A stretch of DNA of 64,000 nucleotides from VXPQ01 sp965117025 (GTDB lineage Bacteria > Bacteroidota > Rhodothermia > Rhodothermales > VXPQ01): positions 1,488,001 to 1,552,000 of the forward strand of contig OZ220746.1 in the NCBI GenBank assembly GCA_965117025.1, given 5' to 3'. The position numbers were made by a program, and so were the translations under genes. The stretch's first letter is position 1. Each line of letters starts with the position of its first letter. Under the pieces are notes generated by a model, which was given only the letters and a program-made list of their open reading frames with translations, had not been told where the DNA came from and made no database searches. Shown here piece by piece: positions 31,588 to 40,522 of this stretch.

Positions 31588-32268
31588 TCAGGGAACTGCC
31601 CGCTCAACCAGCAAGTCCCGCGTGCCGCGCCAAATCGTATCGGCGAGCTCTTCCTCGCTCAGAGTACCGTCAAGGCGAACGATGCGATCCGGCTCAGCCG
31701 CCGCCAGTTCGTCGAATGCTTTCGCTACCCGGTCGTAGAATGCCTGCCCGGACTGCTCCATACGATCCGGTTCAGTCCGCAATGCCTTCTCGGGACGAAC
31801 GGACAAATCTTCAAAAAGCGGTTTGGACCGCTGTGCACGACGCCGCAAGGCCTCTTCGGGAGGAAGCGAAAGCAACCAGGTCCGATCCGGCCGGAGACCA
31901 CGCGAGACCCGCACATTCAGGGACAATATCCAGTCGGGATCGGCAATCCCGCGGCCTACGCCCTGGTATGCCGTCGTCGAATCGTAGAACCGGTCACACA
32001 CCACTACCTTGCCTTCATCCAGCGCCGGACGAATGCTTTCTTCCACAAGCTGCGCCCTCGCTGCAGAAAACAGCAATAATTCCGGCAATGGATCGATCGC
32101 AAATTCGGAATCGAGAAGTATGGATCGGATATGCTCGGAAAGCGAGGTACCCCCGGGCTCGCGAAAGAGCACGGCATCATATCCCTCGGTTTTCAGTCGA
32201 CTGACCAGCCGGCGGGCCTGGGTGCTTTTCCCTGCGCCGTCGACGCCCTCGATCGTTACGAAAATCAT
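31588..32268 (-). CDS. tmk: thymidylate kinase
   Basis: 226 aa. The P-loop GVDGAGKST (residues 8-16), the DRFYDSTTAYQG motif (about 92-103) with the DR catalytic pair, and REPGGT (about 36-41) identify dTMP kinase, which makes dTDP for DNA synthesis. The lid region carries RRRAQ. Length is near the usual 210. It is divergent from the TPR protein gene, with the TPR promoter between. Confidence 0.94.
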   Translation of the reverse strand: MIFVTIEGVDGAGKSTQARRLVSRLKTEGYDAVLFREPGGTSLSEHIRSILLDSEFAIDPLPELLLFSAARAQLVEESIRPALDEGKVVVCDRFYDSTTAYQGVGRGIADPDWILSLNVRVSRGLRPDRTWLLSLPPEEALRRRAQRSKPLFEDLSVRPEKALRTEPDRMEQSGQAFYDRVAKAFDELAAAEPDRIVRLDGTLSEEELADTIWRGTRDLLVERAVP

Positions 32269-32377
32269 CGGCCGTTTTCAGTCCCTGCAGAACGATTACG
32301 AAACGGGGCGGCAAGCAGGATCACGGGACAACGCCTCTGCTTCCACCTGCATTCCTTGTCCGGAAAAAGCGAACTCT

Positions 32378-32406
32378 TTGCAAATTGGATAGTACCCTGC
32401 TATAAT
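32378..32406 (+). promoter_or_regulatory. sigma70-like promoter for the TPR protein gene
   Basis: TTGCAA (32378-32383), exactly 17 bp, and a perfect TATAAT (32401-32406). The transcript would start near 32413, giving a leader of about 90 nt with a T-rich tract before the ATG at 32503. Confidence 0.7.
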
Positions 32407-32502
32407 ACGGCGAACTTTTTTTTCGCTGCATCTTTTATTCTTTCGTGTCCGGCACGATCTTGCCCCCGTACGCACATCCCCAACCAGTATTTCTGCGTCG
32501 GC

Positions 32503-33927
32503 ATGAGCATGTTTGACTTCGAGTTCGAGGACTTCGACGAGCCCGCTGACGAAGGCCGAATGAACGCATTGCTTTCCGCCTATGAGGGGAACGCACCTGC
32601 CTGGCTTGATTCGGATTCACTGGAAGATATCGCCAATTACTACTTCGAACAGGGCCGCTACGAAGATGCTCTGAGCGTCATTGACCGGTTGCTGGGCATC
32701 ATGTCCCACTCCTCGGATGCCTGGATGCGGCGCGGCATTCTCCTGAACAACCTCGAACGACACAAAGAAGCTCTGGAGGCATACGACCAGGCGCTTGCAT
32801 TGAACCCGGTCGATTCGGAAACCCACGTCAACCGGGGGATCACACTCAATGCGCTGGGCCGGAGCCAGGAAGCACTGGAAGCATACGGAGAAGCCATCCG
32901 GATCGATCCGATCAATGACGAAGCCTTCTTCAATCGCGGTGTAGCGCTCGAACACCTCAATGGGCTGCAGGACGCCATTACGTCTTTCAGGCAATGCGCG
33001 GAACTGAACCCCGAGCACCCCGAAGTCTGGTACGAACTCGGATTCTGCTACGATTGCCTCGAAAAAGACGCGGAAAGCATTGTCTGCTACGAACGGCATA
33101 TCGACATCGAGCCCTATTCGCAGGACGCCTGGTACAACCGGGGCATCGTACTCAGCCGGATGTCCCGCTTCGAAACCGCCGTGGATTCCTACGATATGGC
33201 CATTGCCATACAGGACGATTTCGCCTCGGCATGGTACAACCGGGGCAACGCACTGGCCAACATAGGCCGTCCTGAAGAAGCGGTGGAAAGCTACCGGAAA
33301 GTCATTGAACTGGAAGGTGGTGATGCAGCAACCTGGTACAACCTCGGACTCGCGTTCGAGGAAATGGAAGATTACCTGCAAGCCTTCAGATATTTCGAGC
33401 AAGTCATACGGCAGGACGAATCGCATCCCGAAGCCTGGTACGGAATGGGGTGTTGCCTTGATGCACTCGAACGGCACGAGGAAGCGCTGGCGCTGTTCAA
33501 TCAGGCTCTGGCGCTGAAACCGGACATCGGGGAATTCTGGCATGCCAAAGCGGATTGCTTGTATAATGCCGGAAACGTTGCGGAAGCGCTGAAGACATAC
33601 AAGCATATCGTAACCACCCATCCTAAAAACAGGGATGCCTGGTTGGATCTGGCCGAAACCTATTTCGAGACGGGTCATCCCGAGTCTGCACTCGATGCCT
33701 ATCAAAAGGCTCTTGCGCTGCATCCCGACGCCGGCGTGTACTTTCTGCAGGCGAGAGTATTGTTTGCGCTGGGCCGGACGGACGAAAGCATGCACTCCCT
33801 CAAGACGGCTTTCCGGATGGATCCGAATATGAAAGAGGAATTGCAGCGCATCTCTCCGGATATGTGGCGCGACGTACAAATCCGACACATGCTGGGATTG
33901 GGAAATGGGCCTGCGCCGCGGGTATAA
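32503..33927 (+). CDS. tetratricopeptide-repeat protein
   Basis: 474 aa from ATG 32503 (32509 is also possible); the frame is open far upstream across the promoter, so the longer version is rejected. After an acidic N-terminus (FDFEFEDFDEPADEG) it consists of about eleven or twelve consecutive TPR units, recognised by repeated W-Y-N-x-G/A-x-x-L and A-x-x-x-Y-x-x-A-I/L patterns, ending near residue 455. There is no signal peptide, so it is probably a cytoplasmic scaffold. Its last 23 bases overlap the start of the DUF368 gene, so the two are translationally linked. Confidence 0.9.
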   Translation: MSMFDFEFEDFDEPADEGRMNALLSAYEGNAPAWLDSDSLEDIANYYFEQGRYEDALSVIDRLLGIMSHSSDAWMRRGILLNNLERHKEALEAYDQALALNPVDSETHVNRGITLNALGRSQEALEAYGEAIRIDPINDEAFFNRGVALEHLNGLQDAITSFRQCAELNPEHPEVWYELGFCYDCLEKDAESIVCYERHIDIEPYSQDAWYNRGIVLSRMSRFETAVDSYDMAIAIQDDFASAWYNRGNALANIGRPEEAVESYRKVIELEGGDAATWYNLGLAFEEMEDYLQAFRYFEQVIRQDESHPEAWYGMGCCLDALERHEEALALFNQALALKPDIGEFWHAKADCLYNAGNVAEALKTYKHIVTTHPKNRDAWLDLAETYFETGHPESALDAYQKALALHPDAGVYFLQARVLFALGRTDESMHSLKTAFRMDPNMKEELQRISPDMWRDVQIRHMLGLGNGPAPRV

Positions 33928-34819
33928 CCTCCGCGAAAGCCTGACGCATGTCGTGCAAGGCCTTCTGATGGGCGCCGCCGATATCATTCCCGGTGTCAGC
34001 GGCGGCACGATCGCATTCATCGTCGGCATTTATCCCCGGCTGATTACCGCTATCAGCCATGGATTTTCGATGTTGACCTCTCTGGCCAAAGGCCGGCTCG
34101 GCGAAATGCGCCGGCATGGCGCCAGCCTTGAATGGGGACTCGTCATACCGCTTGCAGCAGGTATAGGCGCAGCGCTTCTTGTCGGCGCCAAAGTAATCCC
34201 GACCCTCCTCGAAACCTGGCCCCATCAGACGCTGGGATTATTCCTGGGACTGGTGGCAGGATCCGTCGGGGTGCCGTGGAAACGGATCGAGCGCAAGAGT
34301 ATGCTGGTGCTATGTATGGTCGTGGCAGCCTGCGGCGCGGCGTTCCTTCTTACGGGCATTCCTGCGTCAGGAGATACACTGGCCCCTTCGGGCATCCGTG
34401 TGTTTGCCTCCGCAGCCACAGCCATTTGCGCAATGATCCTGCCCGGTGTTTCCGGAGCATTTCTTCTCAAGGCAATGGGCATGTATGAAGTGACGCTCCA
34501 TGCATTGAATGACGGAAATATCGGATATATTGCGCTGTTCGCATGTGGGGCGGTTACCGGATTGGGGTTGTTCTCTCGCTTGCTCAACCGCCTTCTCAGA
34601 CAACACGCCGACCTGACCATGGCGGCGCTGGTGGGCTTGATGATTGGCGCGCTGCGGGCGCTGTGGCCATGGCAAACCCCTGAACATGCGCTTCGGATGC
34701 CCGGAGAAGGCGAACCTTTCTGGATGGTCATACTACTGGCGGCGGCAGGCTTTGCGTTCATAACCATTCTGACGCGAAAGGCAAACCGTATGGGGCGTCC
34801 GGAAACGGACAGCCCCTGA
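33905..34819 (+). CDS. DUF368 (PopT-like) undecaprenyl phosphate translocase
   Basis: 304 aa with about eight or nine hydrophobic segments. The family signature MGAADIIPGVSGGTIAFIVGIYPRLI is at residues 22-47 and a second copy of the motif, CAMILPGVSGAFLLKAMGMY, at about 175-195. DUF368 proteins (PopT) have been identified as carriers that recycle undecaprenyl phosphate across the inner membrane for envelope synthesis. It starts inside the TPR gene (23-base overlap). Confidence 0.88.
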   Translation: MGLRRGYNLRESLTHVVQGLLMGAADIIPGVSGGTIAFIVGIYPRLITAISHGFSMLTSLAKGRLGEMRRHGASLEWGLVIPLAAGIGAALLVGAKVIPTLLETWPHQTLGLFLGLVAGSVGVPWKRIERKSMLVLCMVVAACGAAFLLTGIPASGDTLAPSGIRVFASAATAICAMILPGVSGAFLLKAMGMYEVTLHALNDGNIGYIALFACGAVTGLGLFSRLLNRLLRQHADLTMAALVGLMIGALRALWPWQTPEHALRMPGEGEPFWMVILLAAAGFAFITILTRKANRMGRPETDSP

Positions 34820-34828
34820 ACAGGCATC

Positions 34829-35950
34829 TCACCACGCCAGCCGTTCGAGGCGGCAGGTGAGGTTGTCAATCCGGTCGCGATCCGCCTCGACGCCCAACCC
34901 TGTGCAGTCCAAAGGCGCCTCCACGAAGCCATCGGGAGACATGGTCCACTCCGGCTGCACGATATCGGATGCCCAGTAGCGGCTGCTCGGAGAAAGATCG
35001 CCCGGCAGCGTAAAACCGGGAAGAGAGGCCAGGGCCACATTATATGCGCGCCCTATGCCGGTTTCGAGCATGCCGCCAACCCAGGCGTCGAGATGATTTT
35101 CGCGGCACACATTATGAATCGAGATCGCCGCGGACAATCCGCCCACGCGGCCGGGCTTCACATTGACGATACGCCCGCTGCGAAGCTGAACCATGTCTTC
35201 CACCCGATCCGGACCGGTAATGGATTCGTCCAGACAAACAGGTGTGGAAAGCTGCGCCTGCAAGGCGGCATGGCGAACAAGGTCGTTCTGCGCAAGAGGT
35301 TGCTCGATCATGGTTAATCCATACGCATCGAGGGTGCGCAAAAGTTCGATATCGGCAAGCGTGTAGGATGCATTCGCATCGACGGAAAGCGGAACGTCCG
35401 CACCAATTCCTGATCGGATGGCTTCGACGCAGCGCACATCGGCGCCCGGTCCGATCTTTATCTTCACATTCCGGTATCCCTGCCCGAGACTATCCTGCAC
35501 GCGTTCTACGAGCATGGATTCCTCCGGCTGCATGCCGATCGCAATCCCGGCAGGGACGCGGCGCCGCGTGCCTCCAAGAAGCTCGGCAAGCGATGTGTTC
35601 ATCCGCTGCGCTTCAAGATTCCAGCAAGCCATTTCCAGCGCTGCCTTCGCCATCCGGTGGCCGCGGAATGCACGAAGCGGGATGAGTACATCCGAGGGAG
35701 TACGGATATCGTGCCCTTTGAGCACCGGAACGAACCATTCCCGAATGGCGAACCATGCCGTATCGATCGTTTCAGGGCTGTAGTGCGGCGTCTCCTGCGC
35801 CACACATTCGCTCCATGCCGTTTCCCCGGTGCGCGCGCTTATCTCGAGCAACAAAATGCGCCGGGTGTCCTGTATACCGGAAGCGGTCACGAACGGCTGC
35901 TTCAGCGGTAACCGGATCTCGCGCATCTCGATGGTATCGAGCTTCAGCAT
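34829..35950 (-). CDS. menC: enolase-superfamily enzyme, o-succinylbenzoate synthase / N-acylamino acid racemase type
   Basis: 373 aa from ATG 35950, 11 bp after the aroE stop; an in-frame ATG at 36037 would overlap aroE and adds an unrelated leader. The N-terminal capping domain (IEMREIRLPLKQPF) is followed by the barrel with the KIK motif (VKIKIGPG), metal ligands in SVDANASY, MIEQPL and LDESITG, and NVKPGRVGG carrying the second catalytic Lys. This set fits the MenC/NAAAR subgroup. The menaquinone step is likely, but no other men gene is in view, so racemase activity remains possible. Confidence 0.82.
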   Translation of the reverse strand: MLKLDTIEMREIRLPLKQPFVTASGIQDTRRILLLEISARTGETAWSECVAQETPHYSPETIDTAWFAIREWFVPVLKGHDIRTPSDVLIPLRAFRGHRMAKAALEMACWNLEAQRMNTSLAELLGGTRRRVPAGIAIGMQPEESMLVERVQDSLGQGYRNVKIKIGPGADVRCVEAIRSGIGADVPLSVDANASYTLADIELLRTLDAYGLTMIEQPLAQNDLVRHAALQAQLSTPVCLDESITGPDRVEDMVQLRSGRIVNVKPGRVGGLSAAISIHNVCRENHLDAWVGGMLETGIGRAYNVALASLPGFTLPGDLSPSSRYWASDIVQPEWTMSPDGFVEAPLDCTGLGVEADRDRIDNLTCRLERLAW

Positions 35951-35961
35951 GCCGCTCTCCG

Positions 35962-36849
35962 TTAACGATGCAGTATCTCCGACCGTCTGCGCAAGGCCTC
36001 CTTGACCACATCGACAGGCATCTCGTGCCCGGTCCATTGCACGTAGGCCGCAGCAGCCTGCTCCACGAGCATATCAAGCCCCCCGATCGTGACGGCGCCC
36101 CGGCTTGCGGCATCGCGGAGCAGGCGGGTCTCTTCGGGGTTGTACACGATGTCGTACACGATATGGTCATCGCCAAAATCACCGGCGTCATTCCACGGAG
36201 AATCATCCACCGCAGGATACATACCTACCGGGGTCGTGTTCACCACAAGCCGCGCACCGCGCACCGCGGCCCGGGCAGACGAAAAGGCGTGTACTTCAAG
36301 GGCGTTGTGCTCGTCGAACGCAGTCAGGTCTTTGGCCAGGATGTCCGCCTTTGAAGGGGTCCGTGCAATAAGCGAAAGGCGCTTTGGACGAAACGTAACG
36401 AGCAGCGCGTAGGCGACAGCCCGTGCCGCGCCTCCGGCGCCAAGCACAGCCATATCGGCGCCCCGGAGCCGATCCGTCAGGGAAAGAAGCGGGGCCAGAA
36501 AACCGGTCACATCCGTATTATCCCCGAAAAGCGTGCCGTCAGGGCGGCGCACAATCATGTTTGAAGCACCGACAGCGCGCGCCCGCGGAGACAATTCATC
36601 CAGATAGGGAAGTACGGCCTGCTTGTGAGGAATGGTGACGCCTGCACCTGCGAAATGCAGCGCCGCAAGCCCGCGCATCCCATCCCCGATACGTTCGGGG
36701 GGTACGGGAAAGGCTGCGAACGCGAAATTGACGCCCTGGGCTGCAAAAGCCGTGTTATGAATAAACGGAGACAGCGTTTGTCCCACCGGATAGCCAAGCA
36801 GGGCGATCAGACGCGTGTTCGCATCGATATGTATGGCGTCGGGCCCCAC
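35962..36849 (-). CDS. aroE: shikimate dehydrogenase
   Basis: 295 aa if it starts at the GTG at 36849, one base after the antiporter stop; the open frame reaches an ATG at 36915, which would overlap the antiporter gene. The GYPVGQTLSPFIHN motif binds shikimate (SxS-like), with VTIPHKQAV carrying the catalytic Lys, GDNTDVTGF the catalytic Asp, and GAGGAARAVAYAL the NADP-binding loop, followed by IARTPSKA. The NTTPVGMYP and GGLDMLVEQA motifs complete the family. It makes shikimate in aromatic amino acid synthesis. Confidence 0.92.
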   Translation of the reverse strand: MGPDAIHIDANTRLIALLGYPVGQTLSPFIHNTAFAAQGVNFAFAAFPVPPERIGDGMRGLAALHFAGAGVTIPHKQAVLPYLDELSPRARAVGASNMIVRRPDGTLFGDNTDVTGFLAPLLSLTDRLRGADMAVLGAGGAARAVAYALLVTFRPKRLSLIARTPSKADILAKDLTAFDEHNALEVHAFSSARAAVRGARLVVNTTPVGMYPAVDDSPWNDAGDFGDDHIVYDIVYNPEETRLLRDAASRGAVTIGGLDMLVEQAAAAYVQWTGHEMPVDVVKEALRRRSEILHR

Positions 36850-36850
36850 G

Positions 36851-38713
36851 CTACCGGGCCGCCTCCCCCCCGGACCGTGCAGCCGCAGTACCTGTTTTCT
36901 GAGCCAGCGGGTCAATGAGCGCTATCAATGCATTGCCCGGATCGGGCCTGACCAGGCTGTCATCTTCGGAAAACACTTGCAACTGATTTTTTCCGCGCAC
37001 CACAAAAAGCGGGATCATGCGGGAGCCGTATTTCGCTTCAAGCCGGGACCAGGTACTCTCATTTTCGATAGGAAACGTCTGGACTGTGGCGCCCGCGGCG
37101 AATTGCGCAGTGATCGACGCATGATTGGTGCCCGTCCCGAAGAGAGGCCGCCCGCGAAGATGCTGTGCCAGTTTCTCATCCGCATCCTTGCCCCGCTGTT
37201 TGTCCCGCGTAGCCAACTGGTACATTTCCGCACTGTCGAAAACCTGCGCAAAACGCACCACGGTTAGCGAATTGACTTCATCGTTGGGAGTAAGCACGAT
37301 AAGCCGCCCGATCCCGCTCAGATCCAACTCGTCCAGAATGGATTCGGACAACACATTGCCACGCAACGCATGCAGGCCGGTCTCACGCGCACTGGCCACG
37401 TTGCTGGGGTTGGTATCTACCATAAGCACACTGAATCCGGCCTGATCCAGGGCGCCGGCAATGTGGCGGGCCCAATCGTGGGCTCCAATGAAGAGGACGC
37501 CCTGGGGATTAGGTTCCGCAAGCCCCAGCCATCGTGCAACCGGCGAGATCGTAAGACCATAAATCGCGACCGTGCCGATGATCACAAGAAATACGATGGG
37601 GACGATAAATTGCGATTCCTCCGGATATATCTCGGCAAGCCGGAACGTGAAAAGAGAAGCCACGGCAGCCGCCACAATGCCGCGGGGCGCCAGCCAGGAC
37701 AGAAACATCTTTTCCTTGACATACAGGCGCGTACCGAGCATCGACAAAAAGACCGCGGCCGGCCGTACGAACAACATGAGTATGAGAAGAAAAACAAGGG
37801 CCTCCCAGCCGAGATACTGTATATCGCTCAGGTCGAGTTGGGCCGCCAGCATGATGAAGAGCGCGGCGATCAGCAGAACCCGCAAGTCTTCCTTGAACTC
37901 CACAATCCGCCGCACCGTGACGAGGCGCTGGTTAGCCACCACGAAACCCATGGCTGTCGTAGCCACAAGACCGCTTTCCGCCTGCAGTGCATCCGAAACG
38001 GCAAAGACAGCAATGACCACCATGAGCGCCATGGGATTCTGGAGGTAATCCGGCACCATGCGACGGCGCAACAGAAAAACAAGGATAGCCGCTCCGGCGA
38101 CGCCTATCCCGACGCCGACAAAAAATTGCAGCAACAAGCCTTCGAGCGCATGCGATGCCACGCTACCTACCGCGCCCGCCCCTGTCTCGTTGATCAGCAC
38201 GAGCGCTTCGAGCACGAGCACAGCGAGGATCGCACCGATCGGATCAATGGTGATGCCTTCCCATTTCGCCAGAGCGGCTATACGCCCCTTGGGCCGGATG
38301 TGCCTTAGGATCGGGATAATAACCGTGGGGCCGGTAACGGTCAGAATCGCCCCGATGAGCACGGAAATGCTCAGGCTCAGTTTCAGCAGGAACAGGGAGG
38401 TAATCGACGCAAGTATCCAGGTGATCAGTACACCGATGGTTATCAGACGGCCGACCGCGCCGCCCACCTCGCGCAACTCGTCGAGGCGCAGGCTCAGCCC
38501 CCCCTCGAACAAAATGATCCCGATCGAAAGCGCCACAAACGTAAAAACCCATTCAGCACGCATCGCAGCCGGATCCAGGATACCAGTGACCGGACCGGCT
38601 ATGAACCCGAACGTGAGCAACAACAAAATGGAGGGTACGCGATACCGCCACGCAATCCACTGCGCGCTGACGCCGAGTACGAAAACCGCTGCTATGCTGA
38701 AAAGGGCGGACAC
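36851..38713 (-). CDS. CPA-type cation/proton antiporter with TrkA-N (RCK) domain
   Basis: 620 aa. Twelve or so membrane segments (about residues 1-395) form a Na+/H+ exchanger domain with ILTVTGPTVIIPIL and ITIDPIGAILAVLVLEA, the latter holding the exchange-site Asp. A cytosolic Rossmann-like TrkA-N domain follows (about 405-520; GVLFIGAHDWARHIAGALDQAGFSVLMVDTNPS, LRGNVLSESILDELDL, VLTPNDEVN) and probably gates transport by nucleotide. Such fused proteins act in K+ or Na+ efflux and pH control. It heads a tight minus-strand series with aroE and menC. Confidence 0.88.
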   Translation of the reverse strand: MSALFSIAAVFVLGVSAQWIAWRYRVPSILLLLTFGFIAGPVTGILDPAAMRAEWVFTFVALSIGIILFEGGLSLRLDELREVGGAVGRLITIGVLITWILASITSLFLLKLSLSISVLIGAILTVTGPTVIIPILRHIRPKGRIAALAKWEGITIDPIGAILAVLVLEALVLINETGAGAVGSVASHALEGLLLQFFVGVGIGVAGAAILVFLLRRRMVPDYLQNPMALMVVIAVFAVSDALQAESGLVATTAMGFVVANQRLVTVRRIVEFKEDLRVLLIAALFIMLAAQLDLSDIQYLGWEALVFLLILMLFVRPAAVFLSMLGTRLYVKEKMFLSWLAPRGIVAAAVASLFTFRLAEIYPEESQFIVPIVFLVIIGTVAIYGLTISPVARWLGLAEPNPQGVLFIGAHDWARHIAGALDQAGFSVLMVDTNPSNVASARETGLHALRGNVLSESILDELDLSGIGRLIVLTPNDEVNSLTVVRFAQVFDSAEMYQLATRDKQRGKDADEKLAQHLRGRPLFGTGTNHASITAQFAAGATVQTFPIENESTWSRLEAKYGSRMIPLFVVRGKNQLQVFSEDDSLVRPDPGNALIALIDPLAQKTGTAAARSGGEAAR

Positions 38714-38758
38714 TATACAGGGAGCAAGACCTTAATGGGAGACGCCGCAGACCCGAAC

Positions 38759-38843
38759 GGAGCTGCTTCGCAGCATGCATACGAAACATGGAACTGCTGC
38801 GCAGCATCGGGGGAATGCAAATCAAGGAGCTGCTTCGCAGCAT
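38759..38843. repeat. three tandem-spaced hairpin repeats
   Basis: Copies of GGAGCTGCTTCGCAGCAT start at 38759, 38790 (two substitutions) and 38826. Each is itself a small inverted repeat (GCTGC, TTC loop, GCAGC). The centre-to-centre spacing is 31 and 36 bp. Confidence 0.8.
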
Positions 38844-39017
38844 CCGGCGGCTAATCTAACTCTGCTGAATATGCGCTCGGTTCCAACTCGACGAAGATTC
38901 CGGCCCTCCTGCATCCGATACAGGGGTATGTCCGGCCCTGGCCAACGAATTATTTATTTTGTCCGGGAACCCGCTGCATATTTGTCGTAACTCCATCGTA
39001 ACATTATGCCTGCGGGC

Positions 39018-39034
39018 GCATGCGATCCGCATGC
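39018..39034. repeat. perfect inverted repeat upstream of the dehydrogenase gene
   Basis: GCATGCG (39018-39024), ATC, CGCATGC (39028-39034). It lies 48 bases before the ATG at 39083 and could be an operator or leader hairpin. Confidence 0.5.
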
Positions 39035-39082
39035 CGGCCCTGGTAAACACCCGCTCCTTTGTCCGAAAAAAGGGTTTCCCGT

Positions 39083-40492
39083 ATGTCGCACACAGCAGAT
39101 TTTCTGGGGGACGTAAACCGGTCGTTTATGAAAGCGGCCCGACTCACGAACCACCCCAAAGGACTTCTCGAACAAATTCGCATGTGCAACAGCGTCTATG
39201 CGATGGAATTTCCCCTCGTGCGGGATGACGGGTCCATCCATGTCGTTCAGGCGTTCCGCGCCGAGCACAGCCATCACAAGCAGCCGGCAAAGGGCGGTAT
39301 CCGCTATGCGCCCACCGTATCAAGAGACGAGGTGGTGGCGCTGGCCTCCCTCATGAGCTACAAGTGCGCCGTGGTCGATGTGCCTTTCAGCGGGGCCAAG
39401 GGCGGCGTCAAAATCGACCGGAAACAGTTCTCGCCCAGCGAACTGGAGCGGATTACCCGGCGCTACACGTTTGAGCTGGTCCGAAAGAACTTCATGGGAC
39501 CGGGCATTGACGTACCCGCTCCGGATTACGGAACCGGGGCCCAGGAAATGGCATGGATTTTCGACACCTATAATCAATTATCGGATAACCCGCTCGACGC
39601 GGCGGCCTGCGTGACCGGAAAACCGGTCGGTCATGGGGGAGTGCACGGGCGCAGGGAGGCTACGGGCAGAGGAGTCTTTTTCGGTATTCGCGAGGCATGC
39701 AGCGACAAAGCAGCCATGAAAACGCTTGGTCTGGAAGCCGGGCTGGAAGGAAAACGCGTCATCGTGCAGGGCCTGGGCAATGTCGGATTCCACGCGGCAT
39801 ACTACCTTCAGGAGGCAGGCGCCCTCATCGTGGGCATTGCAGAGATGAACGGCGCACTCGTCAAGGAAGACGGGCTGAACGTACAGGAAGTAGGCGCCTG
39901 GCGGCAGGAACACGGCACCATTGAGGGATTTCCGGATGGGCGCATGATCCAACCCCCCGAGAAAGCGCTTGAACTGGATTGCGACATCCTGCTGCCCGCT
40001 GCCCTCGAGGGACAGATTTCGGGAGAGAACGCGGGACGTATCAAGGCGCGCATCATTGCAGAAGCGGCAAACGGACCGACCACCTCGGAAGCCGACAACA
40101 TGCTGCGGGAACGAAATGTGCTTTTGCTGCCGGATCTGTATCTCAACGCCGGCGGGGTCACCGTATCGTATTTCGAATGGCTGCGAAACCTTTCGCACGT
40201 GCGGTTCGGGCGCATGAGCAAGCGGTTCGAAAGCAATACACAGCAAAAAATGCTTTCAGCCATCGAAACCGCGACAGGAAAGTCGCTCTCACCGGAGGTG
40301 CTTGCCACGATCGGCAGGGGAGCCGACGAAATCGACATCGTCAATTCGGGGCTCGAAGAGACCATGGTTTTCGCCTACAATGAGATTTACGACATCTCGA
40401 AACGGTTGAAGACCGATCTGCGCACGGCGGCCTTCGTGAGCGCCATCAACAAGATCGCCGTGCTCTACAACCAGATGGGGATCTTTCCGTAG
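39083..40492 (+). CDS. Glu/Leu/Phe/Val dehydrogenase family protein, probably glutamate dehydrogenase
   Basis: 469 aa from ATG 39083 (a TTG at 39059 is in frame but less likely). The substrate motif KQPAKGGIRYAP and the catalytic PFSGAKGGVKID are in the N-terminal half (about 72-125). The Rossmann domain has VIVQGLGNVGFHAAYYL (about 225-240), and the second strand ends in Glu (IAEMNG), which favours NAD over NADP. The C-terminal YLNAGGVTVSYFEWLRN motif is conserved. It interconverts glutamate and 2-oxoglutarate, or a branched-chain amino acid and its oxoacid; exact substrate is not certain. Confidence 0.88.
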   Translation: MSHTADFLGDVNRSFMKAARLTNHPKGLLEQIRMCNSVYAMEFPLVRDDGSIHVVQAFRAEHSHHKQPAKGGIRYAPTVSRDEVVALASLMSYKCAVVDVPFSGAKGGVKIDRKQFSPSELERITRRYTFELVRKNFMGPGIDVPAPDYGTGAQEMAWIFDTYNQLSDNPLDAAACVTGKPVGHGGVHGRREATGRGVFFGIREACSDKAAMKTLGLEAGLEGKRVIVQGLGNVGFHAAYYLQEAGALIVGIAEMNGALVKEDGLNVQEVGAWRQEHGTIEGFPDGRMIQPPEKALELDCDILLPAALEGQISGENAGRIKARIIAEAANGPTTSEADNMLRERNVLLLPDLYLNAGGVTVSYFEWLRNLSHVRFGRMSKRFESNTQQKMLSAIETATGKSLSPEVLATIGRGADEIDIVNSGLEETMVFAYNEIYDISKRLKTDLRTAAFVSAINKIAVLYNQMGIFP

Positions 40493-40522
40493 GGGAAAAT
40501 CAGCGGTCTGGTTTGCTTCGAA

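Larger units (their letters stand above)
38714..39082. other. intergenic region with hairpin repeats before the dehydrogenase gene
   Basis: 369 bp without a gene between divergent transcription units (antiporter, minus; dehydrogenase, plus). It holds three hairpin repeats (38759-38843), a duplicated CCGGCCCTGG (near 38932 and 39034), an AT-rich patch at 38950-38962 and a perfect 7-bp inverted repeat with 3-base loop at 39018-39034. I find no clear promoter. Confidence 0.7.

Noticed and set aside
38759..38843. CRISPR-like array
   Set aside because: Only three 18-bp units, spacers of 13 and 18 bp, no cas genes and each unit self-pairs; the dimensions do not fit CRISPR.
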